Shown: piece after piece, positions 32,035 through 44,584 of the stretch | Layout: each line of letters begins with the position of its first letter | How positions within the stretch are numbered: the stretch's first letter is position 1 | Source of the DNA: Norana najaformis | Lineage: Eukaryota; Annelida; Clitellata; Crassiclitellata; Hormogastridae | Assembly (NCBI GenBank): GCA_964023275.1 | Contig: OZ029915.1 | Location: 33,645,989-33,709,988, forward strand | Length of the DNA: 64,000 nucleotides | Reading direction: 5' to 3' | The notes under the pieces: generated by a model | Database searches by the model: none | Told to the model about the DNA's origin: nothing | What the model saw: only the letters and a program-made list of their open reading frames with translations | Position numbers and translations under genes: made by a program

Positions 32035-32470
32035 CTAGTAAAAGGCGTTGAACTTGCTCTCTTCCGATATGATAAACAGGATACGGGCTATTCCCAAATC
32101 CAATGTCACAACCCGCTTAAGCTTCCAGCCGGATCCGTCATTAGTGAACTTCTCTACGTGCCGAAGCATCTGCGCTTTCGCTTCTGCGAGTGTTGCCCAC
32201 ATTGAGGATGGACGCTGCTTCAGAGCAAAAGTAGACCGCGGTTGTGGGGGTGCCGGACGCAGCACTCCTGTGGTAGACTTGCTTTTCTTTCTGCGCTGCT
32301 GGGACCGCACTGAACTTGAGACCTTCGAGGCGAACCAAGGCCTCATCCAAGAGGGTGTTTGTGCGTGGCGTCATTGCATTGAGAAATGCCAGCACAATTC
32401 CCTTCATCCTGTACCCTAATGGGACAATGGCGACAATATGTACTGAGGCAGATTGCCCCATTAAATTCTG
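32035..32470 (-). pseudogene. frameshifted remnant of a mobile-element protein
   Basis: Two minus-strand frames read as one broken protein. The first gives TNTLLDEALVRLEGLKFSAV and a TTAVYFCSEAASIL segment. The second continues with HVEKFTNDGSGWKLKRVVTL and DLGIA. The order L-x-E-A-x-x-x-L-x-G-L-K-F then D-G-S-G-W is one I recall from multicopy uncharacterised proteins of invertebrate mobile elements. I cannot name the superfamily. At least one frameshift and a stop make it non-functional. Confidence 0.4.
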
Positions 32471-33189
32471 CGAGCAGCTGGTCGATGTGCTCGTCCACTG
32501 ACATATTGCCAGCCATGAGGGCCTGTCGTGGCCGCTCGCGCCGTGAGGCTAGCTGCTGGAGAGGAGAGGGCCCACTGGCATATGCTTGGGTGTGATCAAC
32601 CCCTGTCGAAATAGGTCAGGTTGAGGCAACAACCCATTTTACTTCTACTTGTCTCTAACTCCGTGTAAAAACTGCATGTACAATTCATTGCCAATCGTTA
32701 AGGCAAATCGTGACACTTGTCTCCGAAAGATTTCTGAAAGTACATTTGCTTCTAAATTGTCCGAGTCTTTCAGTTGTCAATTACAATTCCAAGCCTAAAT
32801 GATTTCTTCCAATCCCTTGTTTCTTCTGTTGCTCAGTGTGTAGTTGCTGTCAGCAGTCCGTCTATTCAGACTGGCAGCACTTGTTCGCTGGCTGTCAACC
32901 AAGAAATGAGTCCTTAAGCTGCCAACAGGCGGCGCCGCCAAGCTCTGTCCCTCTACCCTCCTCAACCATCAATACTACATCCAGATAATAATAGATTTGC
33001 CTAAGTTACTAACATTAGCATGTTTAACGAAGTCTTCATAACAATTCTAAGCTTTATTTATATATTCATGCAATTGTTATTTTGGCGCGAACAGTGTTCG
33101 GATTGTGCCACCTTCCGCCTGTCACAGAGTCCGACTTAACGGCGCCAAGAATTCTGTGCATAGACAAGGAGCAGCCGTCGCCAGTCATT
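32471..33189. other. unassigned stretch
   Basis: No gene recognised. Confidence 0.4.
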
Positions 33190-33284
33190 CAACCAGACAG
33201 ACAGAAAGACAGACAGACAGACACACACACAGACAGACACAGACAGACAGACTGACTGACTGACTGACAGACAGACAGACAGAC
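33190..33284. repeat. (CAGA)n/(CTGA)n microsatellite
   Basis: CAGACAGA with CACA and CTGA interruptions. Confidence 0.95.
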
Positions 33285-33818
33285 TACTTGAATGGCAAAT
33301 ATTGAAGAAAACACAGACATAGCCAGGTCTATATAGAAAGAAATATAAGATGGTCGACAAGGAGAGGCAGAGCCAGAATCAGATATAGACGGATTAGTCC
33401 TCGTTATCTGTCATCATTCATGATGACTAGCAGACGCTGTTAATTCTCTGGTCAACAGTCTTTGCATCTGTCTGTCCGTTCGTACCTCGGTCTGTCCTAC
33501 TGCGTGTCACTGCGTCCATCGATCTATCATTCCATCTGCATCCTTGGCATTTATGTATTCATGCGTGGATGTGTGTATATTTGCAGCATGCAGGCATGCA
33601 CGAATACTTATATACATGTAGGTATGCATTTGTATATATGTTTTGTGCAATCATGTGCTTACTGTTAATCAGACCTAGAAATGAATAAATTCGGCGAGTA
33701 TAATGTCCTTCAATTGTTTGCGACATGAGAAAAAGCGACATGTGAAACTGAGCGTAAAGAATTTCACATAGTCAGCTGCACTCAGCTTGCTTGCCATTCT
33801 GTCGAGGTCCGTAATCGA
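33285..33818. other. unassigned stretch
   Basis: Imperfect ATGTATG units at 33550-33650; otherwise nothing recognised. Confidence 0.4.
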
Positions 33819-34184
33819 GTCGATTTACCAATGCTATTTTGGAGGTTTAAAAAGGTGTTCTATTATTGGATTAATTACAGTCGTCACGTTTGCGCTTCAG
33901 TCTAGAGATACTTCAGACTACGCTGCTGGAGAGTCTGTTGGGGCTTTTAATCATGTGCCTTTTAGCTTCACCAAATTAAGCGCAATATAGTGACTGTTTC
34001 CTGATCCGTGTTTTCCAATATGGTATGTTCAGCTTAATGAAATAAGCCACAAGTTGCTTCGATAATTATGGTAGTATGGGTTGATTATTTGCCAAAAATA
34101 AAACAGTTCCGAGTGCCATATTGACTACTAAAGTGACACAGGAACAGGTTTTGACATGTCTGTCAGCAGTCCGATCCGAACACT

Positions 34185-34300
34185 TTAGCCTATCGATTTT
34201 ATTTTGACTGAGCACACCTGTTAATAAGCTGGTCTCCGTGACGTGGCTTTTGTTGGGGGCTGTAGATATCTCGGGATTACGAATACGATTACGATAGCCG
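34185..34300 (+). mobile_element. LINE 3'-UTR fragment (copy A)
   Basis: TATCGATTTTATTTTGACTG, AATAAGCTGGTCTCCGTGAC, GTTGGGGGCTGTAGATATCT and a GATTACGAATACGATTACGA tail. Same family as 25284-25475. Copy A has GAGCACACCTG where copy B has GAGCACCTG. Confidence 0.75.
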
Positions 34301-35493
34301 CCATTTTGCTTTTGGTGGTCATTTGGTTTAAAACAAGACACAAGTTACACGTTGCTCTTTATTGTTGTTTCTATAAGTTAGACACCCAGAAACTTTTTCA
34401 AGTTTCGCATGGCCGCCATTGTGTGTTGTTAGGGATTTGGAACATAAAGCTCCGAAAATGACCGTGGAAAACAAATTATTCGCAATCAACACAATGAAGT
34501 CACTCAGAAAAAAATTGTTTATTTGTTTTCCTTAAAATGCTTCTTCACTTTTAAAACCGCATGCTTTCTAATTTATCCTAGTCTTATCAAATGAATGACT
34601 TGACAGTGATGTGGGAAACCACGAAGGGATTTAATTAGTCCATGCTCATACCCACAAATAATTTAAATATTTTTGGGCATTGACCTGATTGCCACTCGAT
34701 GGTGCGCCATCGGTTCATGCCTTGTGCAGTAGACACCGGCGCGATAGAAGTTATTAATATACAAATTATGATAATAATATTTATAAGCGAAGGAGTTTAT
34801 TGCCTCAGCTAGAGCGTTTCGAATGTAGTTTTGCTTGGTAGGACATATTTGACAAACGTCAATGATAGCTTTTTCATGTAAAGTTGTTTGATATATTTTC
34901 TGTCAGCATGAATTCTCTGATTCAGGAAACCAAAGACCCAACTTCAGTGAGTCCTCAAGACTCCTCCGTGGGCCATTCATGTTGTTGTCCCCACAGTTAT
35001 GATAGCATTCATTTAAGTATGCACAGAATAAGTGGAAATGGAAGGTTTTATATGCCAAATGTAAAATTTGGACTGGTGCTTATATTTTATGGTGGTGGTT
35101 GTGGGAGCTCGTGGTCGTTGTGCTTGCGGTGGTAGCCGTGGTGTGCTGGTGTGTATTTGTCATGGTGGTGATAATGACGGTACTGATGAATGAAAGGGCT
35201 GATGATTCGTGTGCATGGTATAGGACAGATGAGGCATTGCTCTCGTGTACGGATCTGGACATTTGTATAGCGCCTTTTAGGAACCTCTTTAAGGCGTGGA
35301 ATGCTTCAAATCTGGTGGAGGAACCAAGAACTAGCATGTATTTATGTCGGATCGACATCGTATTCAAACATATGTGAATATACGTTTGCCATAGAACTAT
35401 TGTATGGCTTTATGTATTTTTGCATTCGCCATATATGCCGGCCTTACGTAGGTTTATGTATACAAGCCGCGTATACTTACTGCATATCTACGA

Positions 35494-35519
35494 ATATATA
35501 TATATATATATATATATAT
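35494..35519. repeat. (TA)n microsatellite (copy A)
   Basis: About 12 TA units; the homologous tract in copy B is 46261-46286. Confidence 0.9.
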
Positions 35520-37930
35520 GTCTCTGCTCGTTGAACACATTATGAAGTTGATGGCCATCCTTTGTGTCTGTCGACGCATATAAAGCCGCAATAGTCAGAC
35601 GAGGAACATATATCGACAGGGCAAATTAGGATGGAACAGCGTATGATGGCCAAAATGGCCCTGTGCAACAGTCGCCTTTTATTCTTATCCACAATGTATG
35701 GTTTCAAGAATGAAAAATAAACTGCGTCTGTGTGCTGCCCTTGCAGGCTTCCGTAATAACTCGAACTACCTGTGCTTTGGCATGCATTGTTCTGATTCCG
35801 CCCTTTCCTTTAGTAACTGGCCTAACAAGAAATGGAGCACGAACAAGAAAAAGTTTTCGATGATTTAACCTTGCAGACAGCTTAGATCAGTTATCAATCA
35901 ACACAGGCTTTCTACAGATTTGCGTCGCCATGACTTTTATTACGCGTGTTCAAAAAGTAAGCGTCTTTGACGCTTTGGAATGGATAGCAATATTCTTATG
36001 AAAATCTGAACAACGAATTGTGAAATACGCAAGTATTTTGACGAGAAGGCGCTACATAATCCGGTACGAAATTGATCGATGGTTGCATGTATAAAATACA
36101 CATGCAGATGCAAATCCGAGACAGAACAATTCCCTTCTTGCTGATATTATCCGGCGTGCTTCCATAACAACCAATTAAATGAAAAGTATGCATTCTGTGA
36201 TTTCAGATTCTAACGAATAGACACCTTTTTACTAATTAATTCACACCATGTGGACAGTAATTTAAAGCTGCTAACGACCATTTCATTTCTGTGGCGGAAT
36301 TTATAACCTAAGTGTGATATTGCTATATATAGTTCTTCACATAGTATTTACTATTAACTATAGTACTACATTTATTGGTATTAATATTACAAAAGTGTCA
36401 TTCCTGATATACCATTACTATGTGCGTTTAACTGCGCGATTTACGATTATTATTGAATCATTTGTAATTCACGTGGTCATTTTAAAATTCTCTTTAGTTA
36501 AATGTACACTCGCATGTCAATTAAATAGCAGTGGTAGTACTTATAACACTTTTATGAACATGCTGTACAACATCAAACCTGTTCCTGACTGTTCAGTAGT
36601 AGTAGTAGTAGCAGCAACTGCTAAAACTGTATTACAATGACAATAGTAGGCTTAGTTTGGAAAGAGCAGTTCTTGGTGTCTATGTAAATATCTTTGCTGT
36701 CACTTAAACGTTCAAGAAAAGCAATTTAGAAAAATTCTGAAACATTATGTATGCGAAAGAAGTAGCCATCTCTTGCAATTATTGATGGCGATGTTGTTGT
36801 TGTTGTTGTTTGTGTTATTTCTGTTGTTTATGACTCACGTTTGTGTATTGTATTGCAGGCAGAATTTGAGACTGCCCCTCTTGTGTAGTTGCGTTGAACA
36901 GTTTAAGGGATCAGCTATTTTCTCACCAATTATATATCTGCTTGAATGGAATTCCTTCAAAATTGAGCGTCCAAACAGGGGATCTTTCGTGCCTCGGTGA
37001 CTTTTGAAATAAACTGCGTACTTCTTGACCACCGAAAATTTATCCTAAGCTGCTTCGAAGGAACTTTCACTGTATGACCAAAGCTAAAAGGGATCATTCC
37101 GACTGATTTATCGGTTACGCTGTGACTCAAATCTGCCTCAAAGTCCCAAGTTCTCCGGAGAATTTTGCAGATGTTCTTTATAAAGGGATTATTCATAGTT
37201 GATGAAACGGTCGTTAAGAAGGGATCCTTCACATTCTGATTAAACGGCCCTGGCAGAAGTTTTTATCGGCTTGGATGAGAGACTGGGAAACAGGCAAGGG
37301 TGGAACGACTTTCATGTCGCTCTGAATTCGTGTGCAAACTAATAAACGGCTTATAAAATCATTTGCCACTGACAGACCGCGGTGCAAAAAGCTAAATAAC
37401 AAGGGCAGCTAAACTGACAGACATAGCCGCTCGTGCTGGAAAAGACGGATAGGGAGAAAGATGCAGAAAACTACACAGATGGACAAAAGGACACGAAGTA
37501 AACGTGAGATATTAGGAGAGTGAAGGAGCAGGATATGTCCGTACAAATATCAAGTCCATCAGAGTAGGAATGAAACTGGGTGGACGTTGAGCGAACTTGA
37601 AATCAAAAAGATTGTCATGTTTGTAGTCGTTATCATCAACAACGACGACGTTAATGACTACGGTATTATCATCAGGCTGCAAGTTCAGCATGTCTTCGGC
37701 GAAGCACAGGCGTCGTTGCCTTGACAACGAAGCATCACAAGGAATCTCATCGATTGATCGACAGGCGGACAAACGCAGATGAAGACAAATGCACGCAGAC
37801 GGACAGACACATACAGACAGACTGTACATTAAGTACGGGTCGTAAAGAGAGAGGGGTGGCGGTGAGACGCAGGCTACAGCCATAATAGGAAGCAGTGGCA
37901 ATTGATGGCAACATAAACCAGGGAAACGTC

Positions 37931-37978
37931 GACAGACAGACAGACAGACAGACAGACAGGCAGACAGACAGACAGACG
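37931..37978. repeat. (CAGA)n microsatellite (copy A)
   Basis: Differs from copy B (about 48690-48740), which has an ATCAGACAGAG interruption: a length polymorphism between the blocks. Confidence 0.9.
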
Positions 37979-38563
37979 CTAACTACCACGACTGATAGGC
38001 AGGCATTTATAGATGAACTGAGAGGCATAGACAAATAAATAGACAGAGTCGGAAAGAAGAACACATATAAAATATGTCGGCAGAGCGATACAGACATACA
38101 CAATGACAGATAGACAGACACATTGGCTGTGATAGACGGACGAAAGCAGTGAGACGGGTGAGACAAACTGTGCGACCATTCTCCAACAGTGGACACAGAA
38201 AATCAACCGGTCATCGCAAAAACTCCGCGTCTCTCTGCTTGTCCGTCTCCATTTCCATGTCACCGTCTCCCTATGAATCCCTGCATCTGCCTGTGCACCT
38301 AATTCTTACGGTCATCGCCTGTGAAGGCAGAGATGCATCTCTGTTGAGCAGGGAGGGACGCAGGTGAGGCTGAAACGAGATTAAAGAGGATTACCTCGTA
38401 TCGAACGCTGATCCTTCGTCGACTGACGAACTTGATCGAAACGTCGTCTTCGTCTGTTTCCGGTTTAAGAGGAATGATGGAGCGACGGCCGAAAAATCTT
38501 TTGCCCGATAAAGGAGCCCTTCGAAAGACTGGAACAGCCCACCTGGCACCTGTCCTCCACACA

Positions 38564-39078
38564 ATGGCCTTGACCTACCTTGTCCTACTGACAGGTTAGT
38601 CAAACTTCGTTTCTAACAGAACAAGCACTAATCCAACTGTTATTACTAGCAATATTGATAGTAACTGAAATAGTATTATAACTAACAACAACAGTAACGA
38701 TAATAACGCAGATGATTATGCAGTTTATGGGAGAATGATGATTATGATGGCGGTGATGATAGGGGTGGTGGTGATGATGATAGTCATGATGATGATGGTG
38801 ATGATGATGATGACTGAGATTCGTTTATTACACATCATGCTCAACAGCATCACCAGTTGAGTTATCTATCTCAAATCGTGCATCTATCCTTGCGTGCTAC
38901 TCCACTTCGTTATCACCCACCTCATCATCATTCTCATCTTCGTCGTCGTCATCATCATTGTCATTAATCGTTCGTCGTTTTTCAAATATTCGCAGTCTTC
39001 GCCACGATGTTCATGTTTTCTACGTCCTCAGCGGAAGTTCAGTTTACAAAGGAAGGATTTCATCTGTCGATCCCTTGA
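38564..39078 (+). CDS. candidate two-exon secreted peptide, 37 residues (copy A)
   Basis: Exon 1 (38564-38594) starts in good context (CACACAATGG), encodes MALTYLVLLT and ends at ACAG/GTTAGT, a good donor. Exon 2 would start at 38996 after AAATATTCGCAG. In the resulting phase it continues VFATMFMFSTSSA, then about a dozen polar residues, and stops at TGA 39076-39078. Together the two exons give a textbook signal peptide with a predicted cut after SSA. The roughly 400-bp intron holds a (GATGAT)n tract. The splice join is my inference; neither exon is identified by homology, and exon 2 might instead splice onward. The structure is unchanged in copy B, which is not independent evidence. Confidence 0.25.
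38729..38816. repeat. (GATGAT)n imperfect microsatellite (copy A)
   Basis: ATGATG/GTGATG units within the candidate intron; the homologue in copy B is about 49490-49573. Confidence 0.85.
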
Positions 39079-40481
39079 TGTGTGTCTCCTCTTGTCTTTC
39101 CGCCTGCGTCTGTCCGGCAGTGTGAATGTTTGCATTCGTTTTTATATCAGTGCCCAACCAACATCCATTTTATTCCCATGACCAACTCTGACTCGTCGTT
39201 TGCTCTTTTTGCTTTGCTAGGCAAGGTTCAAGTCTGTTTGTGGAACCGGAACACAGATTTTGTATTGGGAGGGGAGAGGGAGGTAAACAAAGGAACAATC
39301 CAAAAAAGAAGAAGGGAAATGAAGAAAAGGAAGAAGTGAATCACAGAAGGGCGAGTGAATGAAGAGATATGCGAGCAGCTGAATAGTAAAAGAAGAAACA
39401 AACACCGTAGGTAAATGGATAGAAGGGATGGATGGATGAATGGATGGTGGAAGGAAGGACGGACGGACGGACGGATGGAACTGATAGGTAAGAGAAGAGA
39501 AGAACAGTGAAGGAGAAGAAGGCAGTGAAACAGACAGAAGTGATGAGACAAAGAGACGAACGGGTGTTGGAACCGAAGACACATAAGAAAGCATTTCATT
39601 GTCTTCGACGATTCGCCTTCGATTACGAACCACATCTTATCGCATATGCACCAACACCCACACATATGCACAAGCACACAGACACAGACTGACGCACACA
39701 GACACAGGCAAACACGCACAAAAACTCGACGCAAATACAGACACACACAGTCACGCGGAAACAATAAAGCAAATTGCGGCATAATGACGTCATAAATTCT
39801 TGGTACGACGAGGCGTTCGACGTGCCATATGGGCTTCGTCTCAGCCACGGAAACAGTGCATCTTAGCACTGACTTCCTATTTTCTCGGCACTTGGCACTT
39901 GTTTCGGCACTTGGAACAGCGCTCATTGGACCACGTCGAATGGCGCATTTGTCGATTACAGACAGAGAGACAGACATACAGACATATAAGCAGACCTAAG
40001 GATAGTAGCACACGCAGATACAGAAAGACATGGAGCGTAGCTTTGCAATTTGCGAAATCGTTAAATCTTCCTGTCATTATTATTATCCAAATATTTATTG
40101 GTTTACGCCAAATCGGGCGACTTGGCTGGCTAAGCATCGCTTCGAAATCTTGGAAAGCCAGACTCAGGGTCATTTCCACGAACGAAGCAATAGTATCAAG
40201 GCCATCACAGTCTTCAGTTCTCCTACAAAACCTTTCTTACTGTAAACGCTCAATACACGATCGCTTCTCCATCCTGCACACTCACCAGAAATTACAGATA
40301 TAGCTTTAAACCTTATACATACAGATATAGATATAAACCTTTTCCCTCACCCGCCTGACATATTTCCCTCATCTGAGACCTGGCAGTAGACACAACAGGC
40401 CAGATAAAGTAGTAAGTAATTCAACAATTAACACCATTCTATTTATCTACAATCCTCGTGATACGATCCAAAAACGCCTAG
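39079..40481. other. simple-sequence-rich part of copy A
   Basis: Purine-rich at about 39270-39560 with GGAC and GGAT tetramer runs, then CACA-rich at 39655-39760. Long minus-strand frames (39217-39977) are Ser/Leu/Phe translations of this composition. Confidence 0.5.
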
Positions 40482-41165
40482 ACGAGCCTTATTGACTGTC
40501 ATCGAGTAGCATTGTTGAATGTAATGAACTTCTATTCGCTGAAGGTTACAGCAGTAGTTTATTAGATCATAGCCAGAATTTATCAGACGCCAATTCCTAA
40601 ATAAATGTGTTAATGTATTATCAGTAATGTGTAAATGACTGCATAGTGCCACTCTTGGTTAGTTAATTTGCAGTATTCAGTCGTTTTTTTTTTGGAAGAA
40701 CTTTATATTGCTACTGACTCGCTTTGGGCAGGGCTGAGGCGAAATTTGTGGGCTTTAACCCCTTAACCCTATAGCTGGCGCTACCTCTGGTTTCAGCGAA
40801 GCGCTTTTACAATATGCATGTGTGTGTGTGTGTGTGTGCATTTAATGTGTGTATTTAATAGTGCCTTTTAAGTACGTTACAACAGTACTGCACACATGAT
40901 CACATGTTATGGCAATGACCCTCCTCTAAGGATCGCAGTCCTGTTTGTAGAGCCTTGGAGGCGTAAGAACCAAATCTTCCAAGCCAGGGCGGGGATTCGA
41001 ACCTTGAATGATGGAAACTGTGGGTCTTGACCTAAAACCGGTTTCCCCATAATACACAGGTTGTCTAAATTATGGACACGAACCAATAGAGAACTATTGT
41101 AACCTTCAGTGAGTAGAAGTTCATTACATTCAACACTGTTAGTCAAGAAGAGCCAATAAGGCTCG
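40482..41165. repeat. inverted-repeat-flanked element (copy A)
   Basis: GTTGAATGTAATGAACTTCT plus a further 17 bases of near-identity (40514-40550) is inverted at 41098-41134. An outer ACGAGCCTTATTG block is also inverted (40482-40494 and 41153-41165). About 550 bp lies between, including (TG)n and a GGTTCGAATCCCCGCC block on the minus strand. It may be a foldback element or two opposed copies of one short repeat. No target duplication found. Confidence 0.5.
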
Positions 41166-43384
41166 TTCATGTGTTATTCTGATCGTGTCACCAGAACTGT
41201 AGCTTCTAGGCCATCCCCTAGACGAGGATCATGTGCCAGAACATATGATCAGTTAGATAGTCAATGGTGCAGGGCTTTTGTAAGGTGCTTAAAAGGTTCT
41301 ATGCTTAACCTAGACTGCGCAGTAAAGAAGGGGCTTTGGAGAGGGAAGTCTCATTGGTACAGTTCTATCAGATGGCGACCGGCTTCAAAAGAGCCTTTGA
41401 GAGATGAAAGTTGCCTCTTCTCTTAAGCAGACTTCCAGGGGTTCGTTTGTGGCGCCGTAGCAGGATCTTCTTTGTCTCCTTCGCTTTCTCTTTCCTCCTC
41501 TCCATATGTCATTTGTACTCAGTGATATTCCTGCACTTGTAGACGCCTTTAGGTAGTCTTCTAAGCTAGACTGGCGCTCCATAAGTTAATTTTTAAAAAT
41601 TTGCCATAAGAGTCACCATTAGCTGAGCCAAATACTGGCTTGAAACAGAATCAGTAGCTGTGCTAGAGTCATTCTTGCCTTTACTGTCTATTTTAATACT
41701 AATTTAAAGCTTAACGGAATACAGTTGTGTAATCTAAACCACACAAATACTTTCATTATTAGAATGTTGGCTATAAGTTATCTCTTTTTCGCACTAAAGC
41801 CGAATAACCCTATCGACCTATCGAAGTCGCTATTTAGTTTAAACTAAATTTCTAACTTGTACTCTTCAACACAGAAATTTCTATTCATAAGAACAAGAGT
41901 AATTCTAGGTATGGTAAGGTAATGTAAGGTAAAATAAGGCGAAAAAGGACAAGGCGAAGAGAGGTAATCAATCACTTCATCGCTAACGTGCCTCTATCAT
42001 TTATCGCCCGAGAGACGTAACTCAGGAGCTCGATGACACTTAGACTGAAGCGCAAACATGACCAAAGCAATCCAGCAACTGGACAACCTTGCATTGATTG
42101 TTATCCGGTTATAAGTTGCTCGATGACGACGTGTCGTCAGATGACCAGCGTTCGAGTGAATCAGGTGAGAAGGTGAATCAGATTCCGACAAACAGTTAAC
42201 TCCGGTCACAGAGATGACAGACAGACAGACAGACAATCAGGACCAACATGCGACGCGAGCGGAAACAGCGTAGTTATCACTTAATTCCTGTCGTACTTGT
42301 TCCTTTTTCCTCAGGAGTTTTCTGTTGTTGGTTGATTCTAATCCAGGAGGAAATTCAGCGGTTTTTTGCGGGGACTGACTCATTCGGCCACAGAGGACGC
42401 TTAAGTCAGAAACTTCTCTGTAACCGGGCCTCAGCAGCAGCAGCAGCGGATCAAATCCGCTGAGAAATTAGACGCGCAAATGTCCAGATATATAGGCCTA
42501 CGAGACCCACTGCATGTGGCTGAGGGTGAGTGACGACGGCCAGACAGACAGCGCATACAGGCACACACAGGCAAACAGACACACAGACAGACGGTTCTTT
42601 GGCTTCCATGGTTACGGCCGAGCACCTACCTATCCGGTGTACGCCCGAGGCAATTGAAGTGATTGAATGGACACTGGACGCCATTGTCTGCCTTCACCAC
42701 CTTCTCCTCCAAGTATTACTCCTCCTTCCATTGCGTTCCCTTTTCCTCCTCTTCCTCTTGCAAAGCACGAAGAACAATTTCCCATCCGCGCAATGACTGC
42801 GTTCCGCAACAACCGCACCTAGTCCGGTTAGGGTCTGGGAAAGTAAGTCGGGGCAAAGGTCCCGTTTAAGGTCAGAGTTGGAATTAGGCTCTAATTCGGG
42901 TTACTGATCGAAGAAGTCTGTGTTAAAGATTCAGATTTGAAAAAGACGTCAAACGTTTTCTTACCACACCTGATGCGATTGACTCGTTATACAACCAACC
43001 ATCTGACGGATTTGTTGAACGCGTGACTCCGTGTCTCATCCAGGCAACGAGTCACATAAACAACTACGCTGTATGATAATGAATGAGACAACGACTACGA
43101 CGACTACAGATACGATAACTATGACATCAGTCGGGAAGCCATAAAGTATATGCAAAACGAATCTGCGAGTCAGGGTTGCTGCCCCGTTTTAAAATACTTA
43201 AAAGCGCCAAATGTTTTGGCTTATAGTAATCGTAATTTCCCGATTTCGTTAGAGATCTCGTATTCAAACCATCAACCGCTAAGAATAGATTATCTGGCTG
43301 TTGTAAATCTATTAACAACAAAGTCTTATTTCGAAATTACCAAAATCCTATCGTTTCGACTATGATAGCAACAGCGGTTTATTT

Positions 43385-43416
<32 letters not shown>

Positions 43417-44454
43417 TTTTGTTTGTTTATTTATTTATTATATAACGGATTCATATCATGACTCGATCGTTCAGTTGATTCTCATTTTAAAAATCCTGCT
43501 GATTATGCCGTTGCTATCCTTCAAAGCACTTGTCATTAGCGCCGATTTCTAGGGATTAATTTTTTTTGCTGTCCACGTGCTGGTTCTGCGAGGCGCTACA
43601 ACAGTTTTAATTACATTTGATTGATGATTCTTGATCATTTCAGTCATTGGCGGCATCCCGGTCACCTTTGAAGCGGTAATTAACTCGGTCAGTCGTCAAC
43701 TGGAAAGAGATTGCATTTCCTAAGGACCTGCAAAACGCTCGTTAGTCCGAGCGAAATTAGTTTAGAGCCGCAGTTAAGTTCACTGCTCAACGTGTGGCTT
43801 ACCTCATCTTATATTGCATTTCCTCGTCTAGCAGGCCTTGTGTTACGATGCTCATTTTTCGGCATTGTCTTAATTGTCTTGTGTGATTTTACCTTGCCAG
43901 TCTTATCTGATAGTAGTTATCTGGCCTTGTCTAGCTGTTTCACGTGTTTTGTGAGCTCTTTTCTTCATTGCTCTATTCGTCTTGTGTGATCTTTTCTTGC
44001 CAGCTTTATCTTGTAGCGTTTGTCTTGCAAATCCTTGTCTTACTTTTTATTTTATTTTTTTGCATTGCGTTAAATGTCTTTTCTTGTCTTTCTTGGCATC
44101 ATCTCGACTTTCCATATCTTTTTGGCTTTTGATGGCTTCTTACGCAGCCGTCTTTCTTTTCATGATCTTGTCTAACCTTGCGCTCTATGACTGTGCGTTG
44201 TATATTGTATTGTCTTGTCTCAGTTTGTCTTGCCTTGCTTCGGATTTCTTAACACATCCCTCTGGAACTTACCTTGTTTCAAATCGCTTCATCACCAAAT
44301 GCCACTTCTGACCAGTCGATGGTGATCGTCAGTGTAGGAGCCGGCTTAAATTCGGAGGCTACTTTTTAACAATAAGCATCGCTGTCTCATACAGAACCAG
44401 AATAATACAAACAAATTAACGACCTCCATATATAGGCTTCTTTTTAAAACTATC
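41166..44454. other. non-coding part of copy A
   Basis: Contains (CAGA)n at 42213-42236, CpG-richer DNA around 42370-42640, (TTTA)n at 43381-43440 and a TTGTCTTG-rich tract at 43850-44240. No recognisable gene. Confidence 0.45.
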
Positions 44455-44574
44455 GGTGAGCGATAGTATAATGGTTAGCGTGCTGGATTGTCAATCGAGA
44501 AGGTCGGTGGTTTAAATCCCCGCCAGGGCAGAAATTTGTTTCAAGATTTCGGCTCCACTTGCTCCACTCAGATA
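44455..44574 (+). mobile_element. tRNA-derived SINE family 1, truncated by the gap
   Basis: The head and first part of the body are identical in layout to 55239-55506. The sequence stops at CTCAGATA and runs into Ns, so the truncation is an assembly edge rather than biology. Confidence 0.8.
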
Positions 44575-44584
44575 NNNNNNNNNN
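44575..44584. other. assembly gap (10 N)
   Basis: Ten ambiguous bases between the two duplicate blocks. A fixed small number of Ns usually marks a contig join of unknown or negative size. Confidence 0.98.

Larger units (their letters stand above)
34301..38563. other. non-coding part of copy A
   Basis: Contains a minus-strand LINE-tail-like segment (about 35255-35340, TTTGTATAGCGCC), an old repeat (34702-34757, also at 63320-63378), TA and CAGA microsatellites and (TTG)n at about 36792-36815. Frames here recur in copy B because the DNA recurs; none has a recognisable domain. Confidence 0.45.
33819..44574 (+). repeat. 10.76-kb block, copy A (likely haplotype 1)
   Basis: Matches 44585-55358 from end to end, in the same orientation, with scattered substitutions and small indels. 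Its right end abuts ten Ns and falls inside a SINE. The left end continues into unique DNA. This is the expected picture of one assembled haplotype whose contig ended in a repeat. Confidence 0.95.

Noticed and set aside
39217-39977. Long minus-strand frames (up to 249 codons), repeated at 49971-50767
   Set aside because: They are Ser/Leu/Phe/Cys translations of purine- and CACA-rich simple sequence. Preservation in both blocks only reflects that the DNA itself is duplicated.
40740-40780. Telomere-like CCCCTTAACCCTATAG
   Set aside because: A single occurrence, not a tandem TTAGGG array.
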